DNA of 64,000 nucleotides, from NCBI GenBank assembly GCA_964496575.1, contig CAZCAC010000043.1, forward strand, positions 1 through 64,000, in the 5' to 3' direction. Under the pieces are notes generated by a model. It saw nothing but the letters and a program-made list of their open reading frames with translations. It was not told where the DNA came from and did not search any database. The DNA is from CAZCAC01 sp964496575. Lineage in GTDB: Bacteria > Planctomycetota > UBA1135 > GCA-002686595. This document shows positions 8,983 to 18,385 of this stretch, piece by piece. The stretch's first letter is position 1; each line of letters starts with the position of its first letter. The position numbers were made by a program, and so were the translations under genes.

Positions 8983-10544
8983 CCCGTGAGGCGCAGACCG
9001 CTCCCGAGCGTGGCGGCCCCCTCGCGCGGCGCCTCGGCCTGTTGCTCGGGATCGCGCTCTTTCTGTTCCTGCTCTTCTGGCCGGGCCTGCCCCTCGACTC
9101 CGCGCAGCGCCGGGTCGCCGCGGTGACCGCCCTCACCGCCACCTGGTGGTTGACGCTGGCGCTGCCGATCGCCGCCACCTCGATCCTGCCCGCCGCGCTC
9201 TTCCCGCTGCTCGGGGTGATCAGTGCCAGCACCGCCGCGTCGCTGTACATGCACGATCTCGTGATGCTCTTCCTCGGGGCGTTCGTGATCTCGCTGGGGC
9301 TGGAGCGCTGGGGCGTGCACCGGCGGATGGCCCTCTCGATCATCAGCGTGGTGGGCACGAAGCCCAGGCGGCTGGTGCTCGGCTTCATGATCGCCGCCGG
9401 CTTCCTGTCGATGTGGATCAGCAACACCGCCACCACCCTGCTGATGCTGCCGATCGCCCTGGCGGTGATCCAGAGCGTCGAGATCCCCGGTGCGGGCGGC
9501 GATGGCAAGCGTCGCTTCTCGCTCTGCCTGCTCCTCGGCATCGCCTACTCCGCCTCGGTCGGCGGCACCGGTACGCCGGTGGGCACCTTTCCCAACCAGG
9601 TCTTCCTCGGCATCTTCCGGGAGACCTTTCCGGAGGGGCCGGAGATCCCCTTCGGCCTGTGGTTCCTCGGCCTCGCCCCGCTCGTGGTGCTCTTCGTGCC
9701 CCTGACCTGGCTCCTCCTGACCCGCGTTCTCCTGCGCCTGCCGAGAGGGTCCAGCGGGGCGGACGAGACGATCCGGTGCGAGCGCGAGGCGCAGGGACCG
9801 ATGTCCCTCGGTCAGTGGATGATGGCCGTCGTCTTCGGCCTCACCGCCGTGCTCTGGATCACCCGCAGCGACCTCGACCTCGGCGCGTTCACCCTCCCCG
9901 GCTGGTCCCGGCTCTTCATTCCCGCCGGAGAGACGGTGGCCACGCACGGGCGCTTCATCAGCGACGCGACGGTCGCGCTGGCGATGGCCGGGCTCTGCTT
10001 CGCCCTGCCGGTGAAGCCGAAGGAGGGGGTCTGGCTGATGGACTGGCGCTCCACCTCGCGCCTGCCGTGGGAGGTCCTGTTGCTCCTCGGTGGGGGTTTC
10101 TGCCTCGCCCGGGGGTTCCAGGTCTCCGGGCTGGACGTCCTCCTGGGCGCCGAGCTGGCGCCCCTCCTGGAAGGTCTGCCCACGTGGGCGGTGGTCCTCG
10201 GCGTGGCGTTGTTCATGAGCCTCCTGACCGAGCTGACCTCGAACACCGCCACCACCGCAGTCCTCCTGCCGGTCGCGGCGATGACCGCCCGGGAAGGGGG
10301 GCTGAACCCGCTCCTGATCATGCTCCCGGCGACGGTCGCGGCGTCCTTCGCGTTCATGATGCCCGCCGCCACGCCGCCCAACGCGGTGGTGTTCGGCAGC
10401 CGCCTGGTGCCGCCGGCGGGAATGGCCCGCGCGGGTCTCGCCGTGAACTTCCTCGCGGTGATCCTCCTGACCCTACTCTTCCAGCTGTGGGTCGCACCGC
10501 TGTGGGGGATCACCGAGGCGGCCCCTCCCTGGGCGGGTCGATGA
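8979..10544 (+). CDS. DASS-family (SLC13) sodium:anion symporter
   Basis: A 521-residue inner-membrane protein with about eleven or twelve predicted transmembrane segments. The two SNT signature motifs of the divalent anion:Na+ symporter family are both present, one per inverted half: WISNTATTLLMLP near residue 150 and LTSNTATTAVLLPV near 420. They line the Na+ and carboxylate sites. Members import C4-dicarboxylates, citrate, sulfate or phosphate; the substrate cannot be read here. The start overlaps the cutA stop. There is no nearby dicarboxylate-metabolism gene to narrow the role. Confidence 0.9.
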   Translation: MTREAQTAPERGGPLARRLGLLLGIALFLFLLFWPGLPLDSAQRRVAAVTALTATWWLTLALPIAATSILPAALFPLLGVISASTAASLYMHDLVMLFLGAFVISLGLERWGVHRRMALSIISVVGTKPRRLVLGFMIAAGFLSMWISNTATTLLMLPIALAVIQSVEIPGAGGDGKRRFSLCLLLGIAYSASVGGTGTPVGTFPNQVFLGIFRETFPEGPEIPFGLWFLGLAPLVVLFVPLTWLLLTRVLLRLPRGSSGADETIRCEREAQGPMSLGQWMMAVVFGLTAVLWITRSDLDLGAFTLPGWSRLFIPAGETVATHGRFISDATVALAMAGLCFALPVKPKEGVWLMDWRSTSRLPWEVLLLLGGGFCLARGFQVSGLDVLLGAELAPLLEGLPTWAVVLGVALFMSLLTELTSNTATTAVLLPVAAMTAREGGLNPLLIMLPATVAASFAFMMPAATPPNAVVFGSRLVPPAGMARAGLAVNFLAVILLTLLFQLWVAPLWGITEAAPPWAGR

Positions 10545-10580
10545 ATGTCGGCCCGGGGCGGGTACACTCACGGGAGTCCG

Positions 10581-11909
10581 ATGGAGAATAGCCACCGACG
10601 CCTACTGATCGTCGCGGCCGCGCTGGCCGCGTTCACTCTCGTCGCCGCGTGCGGCGAGCGGCCGCGGCCGGGGACTCCGCCGCACCACCTGGTCCTGGTC
10701 ACCGTCGAGGGGCTTCGCGCCGACCACGTCACGGCCTACGGCTACCCCCGCGATACCACCTTCACGCGCAATGAAGAGGTCACCAAGCCGCACGACCTCG
10801 ACGCCCTGATCAACAGCGGGGTTCGCTTCGAGAACGCGCTTGCTCCGACGGGGCGCCTGCGGGCCACGGTGGCGAGCCTGATGACCGGGCGGTCGCCACG
10901 GGTCCACGGTGTGCTCGGGGACGACGCCTCCCTGGAGAGCTCGCTGCCGACCCTGGCCGAGCGCTTCCAGGTTGTGGATTTCACCACCGCGGCGTTCCTC
11001 TCCTCGAGACAGCCGCTCGTCGGCTCGGGAGTGGAGCGCGGCTTCGACACTTTCGCCGAGGCGGGGAGCAACCGGGAGGCGATCCAGCAGGTGGTCAAGT
11101 GGCTGCAAGACCGCGTCGAGGCGGGGGGGAGTCACTTCCTGTGGTTGCACCTCAGCATCGCGCCGCCCTTCGCCGGGGCCGCGCTCGAGGATCGCTTCTC
11201 CGAGCGGGACTACACCGGTCCGCTCACCGGGGAGACCGACTTCCTCGCCGACTGGGCCTCGGGAGCGCTCGAGGACAATCCGGTCAACCGGGCGCGACTG
11301 ATCGATCTCTACGACGGTCGTGTGCGCGACACCGCCTCCCTCCTCGACGCCTTCTTCTGGTACTACCACCGTGGGATCGAGGACGACGGGCGCTGGGATG
11401 GGACGCTGTTCGTCATCGCCGGAACCTCGGGGATGGAGCTCGCCGAGCGAGAGGGACCGAACGGTCCGATCGGAAGCACGCGCAGCCTCCACGACGCGGG
11501 GCTGCGCGTTCCGCTGGTGCTGCGCCACCCGCTGAGCCTCACCGGGGAGCGGATCCTCGCCGAGGTCGTCGAGCTGGCCGACGTGGCGCCGACGATGGGC
11601 GAGTGGTTCCACCTCCCCGACGATCCGGGCGCGACGGGCCGGAGCCTCCTGGCGCTGACCGACTCCTACGTCGAGCGCGATTTCCCCTCCCACCCGGCGC
11701 TGGCGCTCGACCTCCAGGACGGGGAGGTTCGAGGCCGCTCGCTGCGGAGCGGGAAGTGGCGGCTCCTGATCGCACGCGGGGCTCCAGAGCTCTACCGTGT
11801 GGACACCGATCCCCGGGCGTTGCACGACGTCGCGAGCCGGCATCCTCGGGTCGTGAGCGAGATGACCGCGGAGCTCCGCGCGCTCGAGTCGGCTTTCGCC
11901 GGTCTCTGA
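10581..11909 (+). CDS. Sulfatase-fold lipoprotein with degenerate active site
   Basis: The ATG at 10581 is preferred to one at 10545 because it directly precedes a lipoprotein signal ending VAAC (Cys24), with CGGGAG as a plausible ribosome site and TACACT at 10562 as a possible -10. The 442-residue product has the alkaline-phosphatase/sulfatase fold: VTVEGLRADHV aligns with the first metal strand, and RATVASLMTGRSPRVHGV aligns with the catalytic helix. The first-strand Asp is replaced by Glu, and the nucleophile position (Cys/Ser/Thr in the family) falls on a Leu. The metal-binding DHG motif is also missing near the C-terminal half (IAGTSGMELAE occupies that place). It is probably a non-catalytic binding or scaffolding version. 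A GT-C-like gene follows. Confidence 0.75.
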   Translation: MENSHRRLLIVAAALAAFTLVAACGERPRPGTPPHHLVLVTVEGLRADHVTAYGYPRDTTFTRNEEVTKPHDLDALINSGVRFENALAPTGRLRATVASLMTGRSPRVHGVLGDDASLESSLPTLAERFQVVDFTTAAFLSSRQPLVGSGVERGFDTFAEAGSNREAIQQVVKWLQDRVEAGGSHFLWLHLSIAPPFAGAALEDRFSERDYTGPLTGETDFLADWASGALEDNPVNRARLIDLYDGRVRDTASLLDAFFWYYHRGIEDDGRWDGTLFVIAGTSGMELAEREGPNGPIGSTRSLHDAGLRVPLVLRHPLSLTGERILAEVVELADVAPTMGEWFHLPDDPGATGRSLLALTDSYVERDFPSHPALALDLQDGEVRGRSLRSGKWRLLIARGAPELYRVDTDPRALHDVASRHPRVVSEMTAELRALESAFAGL

Positions 11910-11943
11910 GGTTCACGACCGGCGCTGAGCCCGCCGCCTGCCG

Positions 11944-13635
11944 ATGAGTCCCATCTACCCTCCCCCCCGGATCGAGGCCCCCGAGCGACACGTCGCCTGG
12001 TCGGTGCTGCTCCTGGTCCTGGCGCTCTACACGGCGACCTTCAGCGGACTCCCGGGCAACGTGGACGGTGAGGTCACCTTCCAGACCACCAGCTCGCTCT
12101 GGCGGGAAGGGACCTTCGCGCTGGGCGGGACCCCCGAGGCGGAGGGATTGATCGAGTACGCGCGCACTCATCCGGAGGGCGCCTTCTCCGTGCGCGAGGG
12201 CTCGGGCGCGGGGGCCGGTCGCTACTACGGCTGGTTCGGGATCGGTCAGTCGATCGTCGCCCTGCCCTTCTACGCCGTCGGTCGCGGGATGAGTCACCTC
12301 GCGGCCTCGGTCGCCGGGCGGCATCTCGAGCACCAGCGCTACGGCGTGAACCGCAGCGAGTACTTCGAGCACCTCCTGGTCGGCTGGCGGAATCCGTTGC
12401 TCGGGGCGCTGACCGCGATGCTGGTCACGCTCGCGCTCCTGCGGCTGTCCGTCGACCGCAGGATCTGCTTCCTCGGCGGGATCGGCTACGGCCTCTGCAC
12501 CTTCGCCTGGCCGCAGGCGCGGGATTCCCTCGGCGACGTGCAGGCCACCTTCTTCCTGACCCTCGCGGTCTACTCGCTGGTGCGGTTGCGCCAGGGCGGC
12601 GGGCGCCTGCCCGCCTCGCTCTTCGGGTTGGGCGCGGCGTTCACCCTGCTCACCCGGATCGTCCTGGCACCCGCGGTGCTCGTGCTGGACATCGCCGTCG
12701 TCCTGTTGTGGATGGGAAGGCGAGAGCACCCGGAGGAAGCAAGCGCGCCCCCGCGACTCTCGCTCGGGCTGTTGATCGTCGTTCCTCAGCTCCTCGCGGC
12801 GGCGCTCTGGCTGTCCCTCAATCACCTCCGCTTCGACGACCTCCTCGACAGCGGCTACGCGCCGGCGATCGCCGGAGGGCTCTTCGGCGGCCATCCGCTG
12901 CGCGCCCTCCTGGGTCTGTTGGTCTCTCCCGGCAAGGGACTCCTGTGGATGGCGCCGGGGCTCCTGCTCCTGCACCACGGGATCGGTCGGGCTCGTGACG
13001 CGAGGCAGCGATGGGGGCTCCTGGTCGCGGGGTCCGTCACGCTCGCCGTCTTCGGGCCGATTCCCTTCCTGCGCGGCTGGGACGGGGCCTGGACCTACGG
13101 CCCGCGCTACCTGTTGCCCGCCCTCCCCACGCTGTGGATCCTGGCCGCGACCGGGTTCCACCGCTCGAACATCGACCCCCGCCCGCGCCCGGCGGCCCTC
13201 GCCCTCCTGGTCCTGGGGCTCCTGACCCAGCTCCCGGGAGTCCTGGTCGACACGATGACCTACCACGAGCTGGCGGTGCGCGCGGCGCGCGAGACCTTCG
13301 AGGTGCCGGAGGGGATCGAGGGTGCCGACCGCGAGGCGGAGCTCTTCGAGGCGATCCACTTCGACTGGGGCTTCGCCGAGCCCTGGGCGCACTGGCGGAT
13401 CCTCCGGCATCGTGTCGCCGGCCGGGGGGAGGCGTTCGAGAGCGGGGAGATCTTCCTCGGCAGCCCGGCGGGGCTGGTCCTGACTCCGGCCCAGGCGCGG
13501 GAGCGCGGCTACCGGCACCTCGCCTGGAAGGACCTCGCGGAGCGCCTCGACGCGCGCGTCTGGCCCGGGCTGGCGGTGGTACTGCTCCTGCTCGGAGCGG
13601 GAATCGTGACCGCGGTGCGTGGTCTCGACCCGTAG
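11944..13635 (+). CDS. Polytopic membrane protein, GT-C glycosyltransferase-like
   Basis: A 563-residue membrane protein with about eleven hydrophobic segments and a C-terminal helix. After the first membrane segment the loop contains acidic residues (GNVDGEVTF), where GT-C enzymes place catalytic Asp/Glu. The late segment ends in GAWTYGPRYLLPALP, a motif widely seen in bacterial dolichyl-phosphate-mannose-like transferases of unknown substrate. These enzymes move a sugar from a polyprenyl-phosphate donor to a lipid or protein on the periplasmic side. The start at 11944 lies 34 bases after the sulfatase-fold gene, so the two are probably one transcript. Function beyond the fold is inferred; an unrelated membrane family cannot be excluded. 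Confidence 0.65.
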   Translation: MSPIYPPPRIEAPERHVAWSVLLLVLALYTATFSGLPGNVDGEVTFQTTSSLWREGTFALGGTPEAEGLIEYARTHPEGAFSVREGSGAGAGRYYGWFGIGQSIVALPFYAVGRGMSHLAASVAGRHLEHQRYGVNRSEYFEHLLVGWRNPLLGALTAMLVTLALLRLSVDRRICFLGGIGYGLCTFAWPQARDSLGDVQATFFLTLAVYSLVRLRQGGGRLPASLFGLGAAFTLLTRIVLAPAVLVLDIAVVLLWMGRREHPEEASAPPRLSLGLLIVVPQLLAAALWLSLNHLRFDDLLDSGYAPAIAGGLFGGHPLRALLGLLVSPGKGLLWMAPGLLLLHHGIGRARDARQRWGLLVAGSVTLAVFGPIPFLRGWDGAWTYGPRYLLPALPTLWILAATGFHRSNIDPRPRPAALALLVLGLLTQLPGVLVDTMTYHELAVRAARETFEVPEGIEGADREAELFEAIHFDWGFAEPWAHWRILRHRVAGRGEAFESGEIFLGSPAGLVLTPAQARERGYRHLAWKDLAERLDARVWPGLAVVLLLLGAGIVTAVRGLDP

Positions 13636-13717
13636 GGATCCCGGTGGAGAGCCCGGCTCCCCCCGCGGGCTCAAGACCGGCCCAGCCAGCCTCCGATGAT
13701 CGCCCCGGGTGCACGTG

Positions 13718-14575
13718 ATGCGAATCATCAGCGACATCGGCGACGCGCTCCAGCGGCGCCTCTGGCTCCTGGGGCTCTTCCTCCCCGCCCTGCTCTCCGG
13801 AGGGAGCGAGGGGAGCTCGGGGGGGTACCCCGATCGGGGTGAGGCGGCCGAGTTCTTTCTCCTCGAGTGGCGCGGAGAGCGCCCCCACCCCGCCGCGGCG
13901 TGGACGGGGCCCCAGTCCCTGGCCCTCGCCGCCAGGAAGGGGGCGCTGGGGCTGGTCGAGCTCCGCCGGACGCGGGTCGACAGCGGCTGGCAGCTGGAAC
14001 AGGAGGTCCACTACCCCTTCGAGGGGATCCGCCTCCTGGCCGTGGAGTGCCTGAACCCGCGCAGCCCGCGGCTGGTCTGGCGCGAGATCTCGACCGCTGC
14101 GGGGCGTACCGTCTTCGCCGAGTGGACCGCGGACAGCGAGGAGCTGCGCGCCCTCGAGTGGGGGGTGGACGGGAGCCTGCGCGAGACCTGCAGCACCAGC
14201 CGCGGGGCGGTGATGCCTCACTACCTCCTCGAGCTGGCTCGCTGCGGTCAGATCACCGGAGGCACCTTCGAGGTCTTCGATCCCCTCGCCCGCGACCTGG
14301 CGCGGTGGAGCGTGAGCACCGCCTACGTGCGCGAGGAGGAGGGCGGCGAGCGGGACGGGTATCCCCGGCGGGTGGAGTTTCGCCGGGAGGACGGGACGCT
14401 CGCCGGCCGCTACGTCTTCCGCGGAGCGCGGCTCCTCTCCTTTCAGTGGCAGGAGGGGGAGGTCCGGGCCCGGGCGATTCCCCAGGCGGAGTACGACGAG
14501 CTGCGGGGGCGCTGGGGGCTGGATCCGACCGCTGACCCGGATCAGGATCGGGGGGACGGCGTCAAAGATCTGTGA
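13718..14575 (+). CDS. Exported protein of unknown function
   Basis: A 285-residue protein, or 288 if the GTG at 13709 is used. The N-terminus (RRLWLLGLFLPALLSGG) is a likely signal peptide. The body is beta-rich with repeating short strand pairs that alternate charged and aromatic residues (RTVFAEWTADS, RRVEFRREDGTLAGRYVF, ARLLSFQWQEGEVRARAIP). This resembles periplasmic single-domain beta proteins such as DUF3108-type folds, though I cannot assign a family. Two cysteines occur, one in AVECLN and one in LARCGQ. It sits between the GT-C-like gene and the exporter operon, so it may belong to either. No catalytic motif is seen. Confidence 0.6.
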   Translation: MRIISDIGDALQRRLWLLGLFLPALLSGGSEGSSGGYPDRGEAAEFFLLEWRGERPHPAAAWTGPQSLALAARKGALGLVELRRTRVDSGWQLEQEVHYPFEGIRLLAVECLNPRSPRLVWREISTAAGRTVFAEWTADSEELRALEWGVDGSLRETCSTSRGAVMPHYLLELARCGQITGGTFEVFDPLARDLARWSVSTAYVREEEGGERDGYPRRVEFRREDGTLAGRYVFRGARLLSFQWQEGEVRARAIPQAEYDELRGRWGLDPTADPDQDRGDGVKDL

Positions 14576-14693
14576 AGGTGGAGTCAGGAGCCACTCCCCC
14601 GTGGCGTGGCCTCGGATACCGGGGTGGAATAGGCTCTCAGGCGCCCGCACCCCCCCGCCTCTCCGGACCTCCACCCTTCGCGCCCGTCGCCCC

Positions 14694-16310
14694 TTGAAGC
14701 GATTTCGTATACCGCTCCTCCCCTGGATTCTGCTCGTCCCCGCCTGTCTCTCTCCCGAGGAGCACGTCGAGAAGGCGGACGCAGAGGTCTACGCGCTGGT
14801 CGAAGCACGCCGAGCCGAGCTCTACGGCGATGACGAGGCTTTCACCATCGACCCACCGGCCGACAGTCTCCGGGCGCGGATCCTGAGCGGCGAGGTCACC
14901 CGGCTGGAGAACCTCGGCCTGGCGGAGTGCATGCGCATCGCCGCCGAGAACAACCGGACGTACCAGTCGCGGAAGGAGTCCCTCTACCTCGCGGCCCTCG
15001 ACGTGACGCTCGAGCGCTGGCGGCTGGGCTGGCTCCCCGATGCCGGGGCGGACGGGAACCTCAGTGGACTCGGTGACCGGGCGACTTCGGCCAGCGCCGG
15101 CGCCGACGCGACCCTGTCCAAGATCCTGGGGACCGGCGCGGAGATCGTCAGTGGCATCGGCCTCTCCGTCTTCCGCGACCTCACCGGTGGCGGTGGCTGG
15201 GACGCGACCTCGAGCTTCTCGTTCCTGATCACCCAGCCGCTCCTGCGCGGGGCGGGGGAGCTGATCACCTACGAGCCCCTGACCCAGGCGGAGCGGAACC
15301 TCGTCTACGAGGTGCGCGACTTCGAGCGCTACCGGCAGCAACTCGCGGTCGACATCGCCGAGCGCCTGCTCAACCTGCACCAGCTCCTCGACGCGCTGAA
15401 GAACGAGGAGAACAACTACAAGAGCGTGCAGGAGGTGCGCAAGCGCAACCAGGCGCTCGCCGCGGCAGGGCGCCTCAATGCGATCCAGGTCGGTCAGGCC
15501 TGGCAGAACGAGTACAGCTCGGAGAACCGGCTGATCGACGTCCGCCAGGGGTACCAGCGCCAGCTGGACAACTTCAAGTTCTTCCTCGGCCTGCCGCTGG
15601 AGTTCGAGATCGAGCTCGATCCGACCGAGCTGGAGCGCCTGGCAGAGAAGGGACTGGCCGGCGCCCTGCTCGACGCCGACGCGGCCGTGGCCGTCGCACT
15701 GGAGAACCGGCCCGACTTCCACACCGTGGTCGATCAGGTGGTCGACAATGAGCGGAAGTCGCGGGTATCGGCGGACGCCCTGCGGCTGGGGCTGGACATC
15801 GTGAGCTCGGTGGACGTCTCCTCCGAGACCGGCCAGCCGCTGAAGTACAACTTCCAGGACGTGCAGTGGGGAATCGGGCTGGCGCTCGATCTGCCCCTCG
15901 ACCGGACTTCCCAGCGGGCTTCCTACCGACGATCGCTGATCTCCTGGCAGGCCAGCGCCCGCAACGCCGAGGAGTTCCAGGACGACATCGCGGTGACCCT
16001 GCGCGAGGAGTTACGCCAGGCGAAGTCGCGGCGCGAGTCCCACGCGATCCAGGCCAACGCGGTGGAACTGGCCAAGAAGCAGGTCGAGGCCACCACCATG
16101 AACCTCGAAGCGGGGCGAGCCAGTACCCGGGACCTGCTCGAGGCGCGCGACGACCTGGTCTCCTCGCAGAACGCACAGACCGGCGCGCTGATCGACTACA
16201 CCCTGGCCCGGCTCGACCTGGCGCTCGACATGGGCATCCTGCGAGTGGACGAAGACGGTATCCGCATCGACGAATCGCTCCTCCCCGAGGGCGAGGTGGT
16301 GGAAGAATGA
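14694..16310 (+). CDS. TolC-family outer-membrane efflux lipoprotein
   Basis: I place the start at the TTG at 14694, because the following residues form a compact lipoprotein signal (KRFRIPLLPWILLVPAC, Cys18). The upstream ATG at 14601 would bury that signal behind 31 residues. The 538-residue product shows two outer-membrane-factor repeats with long amphipathic helices. The SFSFLITQPLLRG segment corresponds to the first beta strand/helix junction, and QWGIGLALDLPLDRTSQRASYR is its counterpart in the second half. OMF trimers form the outer-membrane duct for tripartite exporters. It is the first gene of OMF-HlyD-ATPase-permease, with a four-base overlap (ATGA) into the HlyD gene. Confidence 0.85.
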   Translation: MKRFRIPLLPWILLVPACLSPEEHVEKADAEVYALVEARRAELYGDDEAFTIDPPADSLRARILSGEVTRLENLGLAECMRIAAENNRTYQSRKESLYLAALDVTLERWRLGWLPDAGADGNLSGLGDRATSASAGADATLSKILGTGAEIVSGIGLSVFRDLTGGGGWDATSSFSFLITQPLLRGAGELITYEPLTQAERNLVYEVRDFERYRQQLAVDIAERLLNLHQLLDALKNEENNYKSVQEVRKRNQALAAAGRLNAIQVGQAWQNEYSSENRLIDVRQGYQRQLDNFKFFLGLPLEFEIELDPTELERLAEKGLAGALLDADAAVAVALENRPDFHTVVDQVVDNERKSRVSADALRLGLDIVSSVDVSSETGQPLKYNFQDVQWGIGLALDLPLDRTSQRASYRRSLISWQASARNAEEFQDDIAVTLREELRQAKSRRESHAIQANAVELAKKQVEATTMNLEAGRASTRDLLEARDDLVSSQNAQTGALIDYTLARLDLALDMGILRVDEDGIRIDESLLPEGEVVEE

Positions 16311-18385
16311 GCAAGAAGAAGAAGAGCGGAGGCCGCCTCCTGCTGGTCGTCCTGATCCTCGTCGCGGCGGGCATCGTCTGGGCCCAGCAGACGGGGCGGA
16401 TCTTCGCCACCGACGAGGGACCGGAGATCGAAGGGGCACCGGTTCGCCGGGGGCCGCTGGAGATCACCGTCACCGAGCGGGGCAACCTGACCGCCAAGAG
16501 CAGCGTCAGCATGAAGAGCGAGATGGAGGGGCGGTCGACGGTCCTCTATCTCATTCCGGAAGGGACGCGGGTGGAGGCGGGAGACCTGGTCGCCGAGCTC
16601 GACGCCGCCGAGATGGTCGATCGCAAGGTCGCCCAGGAGATCTCGGTCCAGAGCGCGCGCGCCACCGCGACCAAGGCGCGAGAGGGTCTGGAGATCCAGA
16701 AGATCGAGAACGAGAGCCAGATCGCCGGCGCGAAGCAGGACGTCGAGTTCGCCCAGACCGATCTCGACAAGTTCCTCGGGGAGGATCCCCCGCTCTCCGA
16801 GGACCTGGTGGCGGAGATCCGCAAGCTGCTCGAGAGCTCCAAGGTGGTGGTGGAACCCGCCAAGTCGGTGGAGACCCCGCTCGAGGCGGCAGCGCTCGGT
16901 GCCGGAGGCGAGCTCGTCGAGCCGCCCGCTGAGACCCCCATCGAGGTTCCGACCGAGAGTGCGGTCGAGGACTCGGCCGAGCAGGTGACCGAGGACACGA
17001 TCTTCGAGGGAGGGGACCGCCAGCAGCAGTTCCTGAAGGCGCAGGAGGACATCCAGGTCGCTCAGGAGGAGCTGAAGCGAGCCCAGGAGACCCTGAACTG
17101 GAGCCGCGATCTCCACACGCGGGGCTTCATCGCGGAGACGGAGCTGGAGGCCGACGAGCTGACCGCCAAGCGCGCGGAGATCAAGCTCGATCAGGCGCGT
17201 CGGGCCCTCTACCTCCTGGGGATCTACGAGCACCCGAAGCAGCTCTCGACCCTCGAAGGGGCGCTGGAAGAGGCAAAGCGTCAGCTCCGGAAGGCGGAGA
17301 AGCAGGCGATCGCCCAGCTCGCCGACTACGAGGCGAGCCTGGCCTCCGCCAACGTCAAGCTGGCGCTGGAGGAGCAGAAGCTGGAGAAGCTCACGGAGCA
17401 GATCAGCAAGGCGCGGCTCATCGCACCCGTCGCGGGGATGATCGTCTACGGCCGGACCGAAGGCCATCGGGGGATGGGCGGCGAACCGGTCCAGGAAGGT
17501 GGGGAAGTCCGCGAACGTCAGGAGATCGCCTCGATCCCCGGGGCCGGAGGGATGATCGCCCAGGCGAGCGTCCACGAGTCCGTGCTGGAGCAAGTCGTCA
17601 CCGGCTTGCCGGTCGAGGTCTCCGTCGACGCCTTGCCGGGGCGCACCTATCTCGGAGTCGTGGGGCACGTCGCCCAGCTCCCCGATCCGAACTCGTGGTT
17701 CGCCAACCCGAACCAGCGCCTCTACCGGACGGAGATCGTCATCGACGAGTCGGGCGAGGAGATGCGCCCGGGGATGTCGTGCAGCATCGAGATCCTGGTC
17801 GAGACGATCCCCGACGCCCTCTACGTCCCGCTGCAGGCCGTCTACTACTCCGCCGGACGCAACCTCGCCTGGGTGAAGACGAACGGCGGAATCGAGGAGC
17901 GGACCGTGGAGATCGGAAGCCACAACCAGAAATGGGTGACGATCGAGTCGGGGCTGAAGGAAGGCGAGATCGTACTGCTCTCACCCCCTCCGGGATTCCA
18001 GCCGGAGGAATCGGGGATCGAGGAGGGTGGAGAGCTCGAGCGGGTCTGGACCGACCTGCCGGAGGGAGTCCAGAACCCCGCCGGGAACACCGGGCGCAGT
18101 CGGGCTGGAGAACCGGGCGAGCCGGGCCAGCGCGGTGAAGGGATGAGGGGTGCCGGTGACCGGCGCTCGAGGATGGGCGGCCAGGGCGCCGCCGGGATGG
18201 AAGGCCGCCAGCGTCCAGCGGGAGCGGGGGGTGAGCGAGGTGGCTCCGGTGAACGGCGGATGCGCGGCGACGGTGGCGGCTCGCGAGAGCGCGGGTCGAG
18301 AGAACGCACCGACGGTGCGGGCCCGGGCTCCGGTGGAAGGGGACGGGGCCAGGGCAACTCCGGCGGCGGCGGACGGGACAGCTAG
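16307..18385 (+). CDS. HlyD/MacA-family periplasmic adaptor with Gly/Arg-rich tail
   Basis: A 692-residue membrane-fusion protein. A lysine-rich start and one transmembrane anchor (LLLVVLILVAAGIVWA) precede the lipoyl half-motif PVRRGPLEITVTERGNL. Long coiled-coil hairpins follow, interrupted by an acidic Pro/Glu-rich segment near residues 185-235. The second lipoyl half (ARLIAPVAGMIVYG) and the beta-barrel/membrane-proximal domains then lead to PLQAVYYSAGRNLAWV. It bridges the inner-membrane ABC permease to the outer-membrane factor. The last 100 residues, after about 590, are low-complexity Gly/Arg/Glu (GERGGSGERRMRGDGGG type) and not part of the family core. ATGA overlap upstream and TAGTG overlap downstream mark a tight operon. 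Confidence 0.88.
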   Translation: MSKKKKSGGRLLLVVLILVAAGIVWAQQTGRIFATDEGPEIEGAPVRRGPLEITVTERGNLTAKSSVSMKSEMEGRSTVLYLIPEGTRVEAGDLVAELDAAEMVDRKVAQEISVQSARATATKAREGLEIQKIENESQIAGAKQDVEFAQTDLDKFLGEDPPLSEDLVAEIRKLLESSKVVVEPAKSVETPLEAAALGAGGELVEPPAETPIEVPTESAVEDSAEQVTEDTIFEGGDRQQQFLKAQEDIQVAQEELKRAQETLNWSRDLHTRGFIAETELEADELTAKRAEIKLDQARRALYLLGIYEHPKQLSTLEGALEEAKRQLRKAEKQAIAQLADYEASLASANVKLALEEQKLEKLTEQISKARLIAPVAGMIVYGRTEGHRGMGGEPVQEGGEVRERQEIASIPGAGGMIAQASVHESVLEQVVTGLPVEVSVDALPGRTYLGVVGHVAQLPDPNSWFANPNQRLYRTEIVIDESGEEMRPGMSCSIEILVETIPDALYVPLQAVYYSAGRNLAWVKTNGGIEERTVEIGSHNQKWVTIESGLKEGEIVLLSPPPGFQPEESGIEEGGELERVWTDLPEGVQNPAGNTGRSRAGEPGEPGQRGEGMRGAGDRRSRMGGQGAAGMEGRQRPAGAGGERGGSGERRMRGDGGGSRERGSRERTDGAGPGSGGRGRGQGNSGGGGRDS

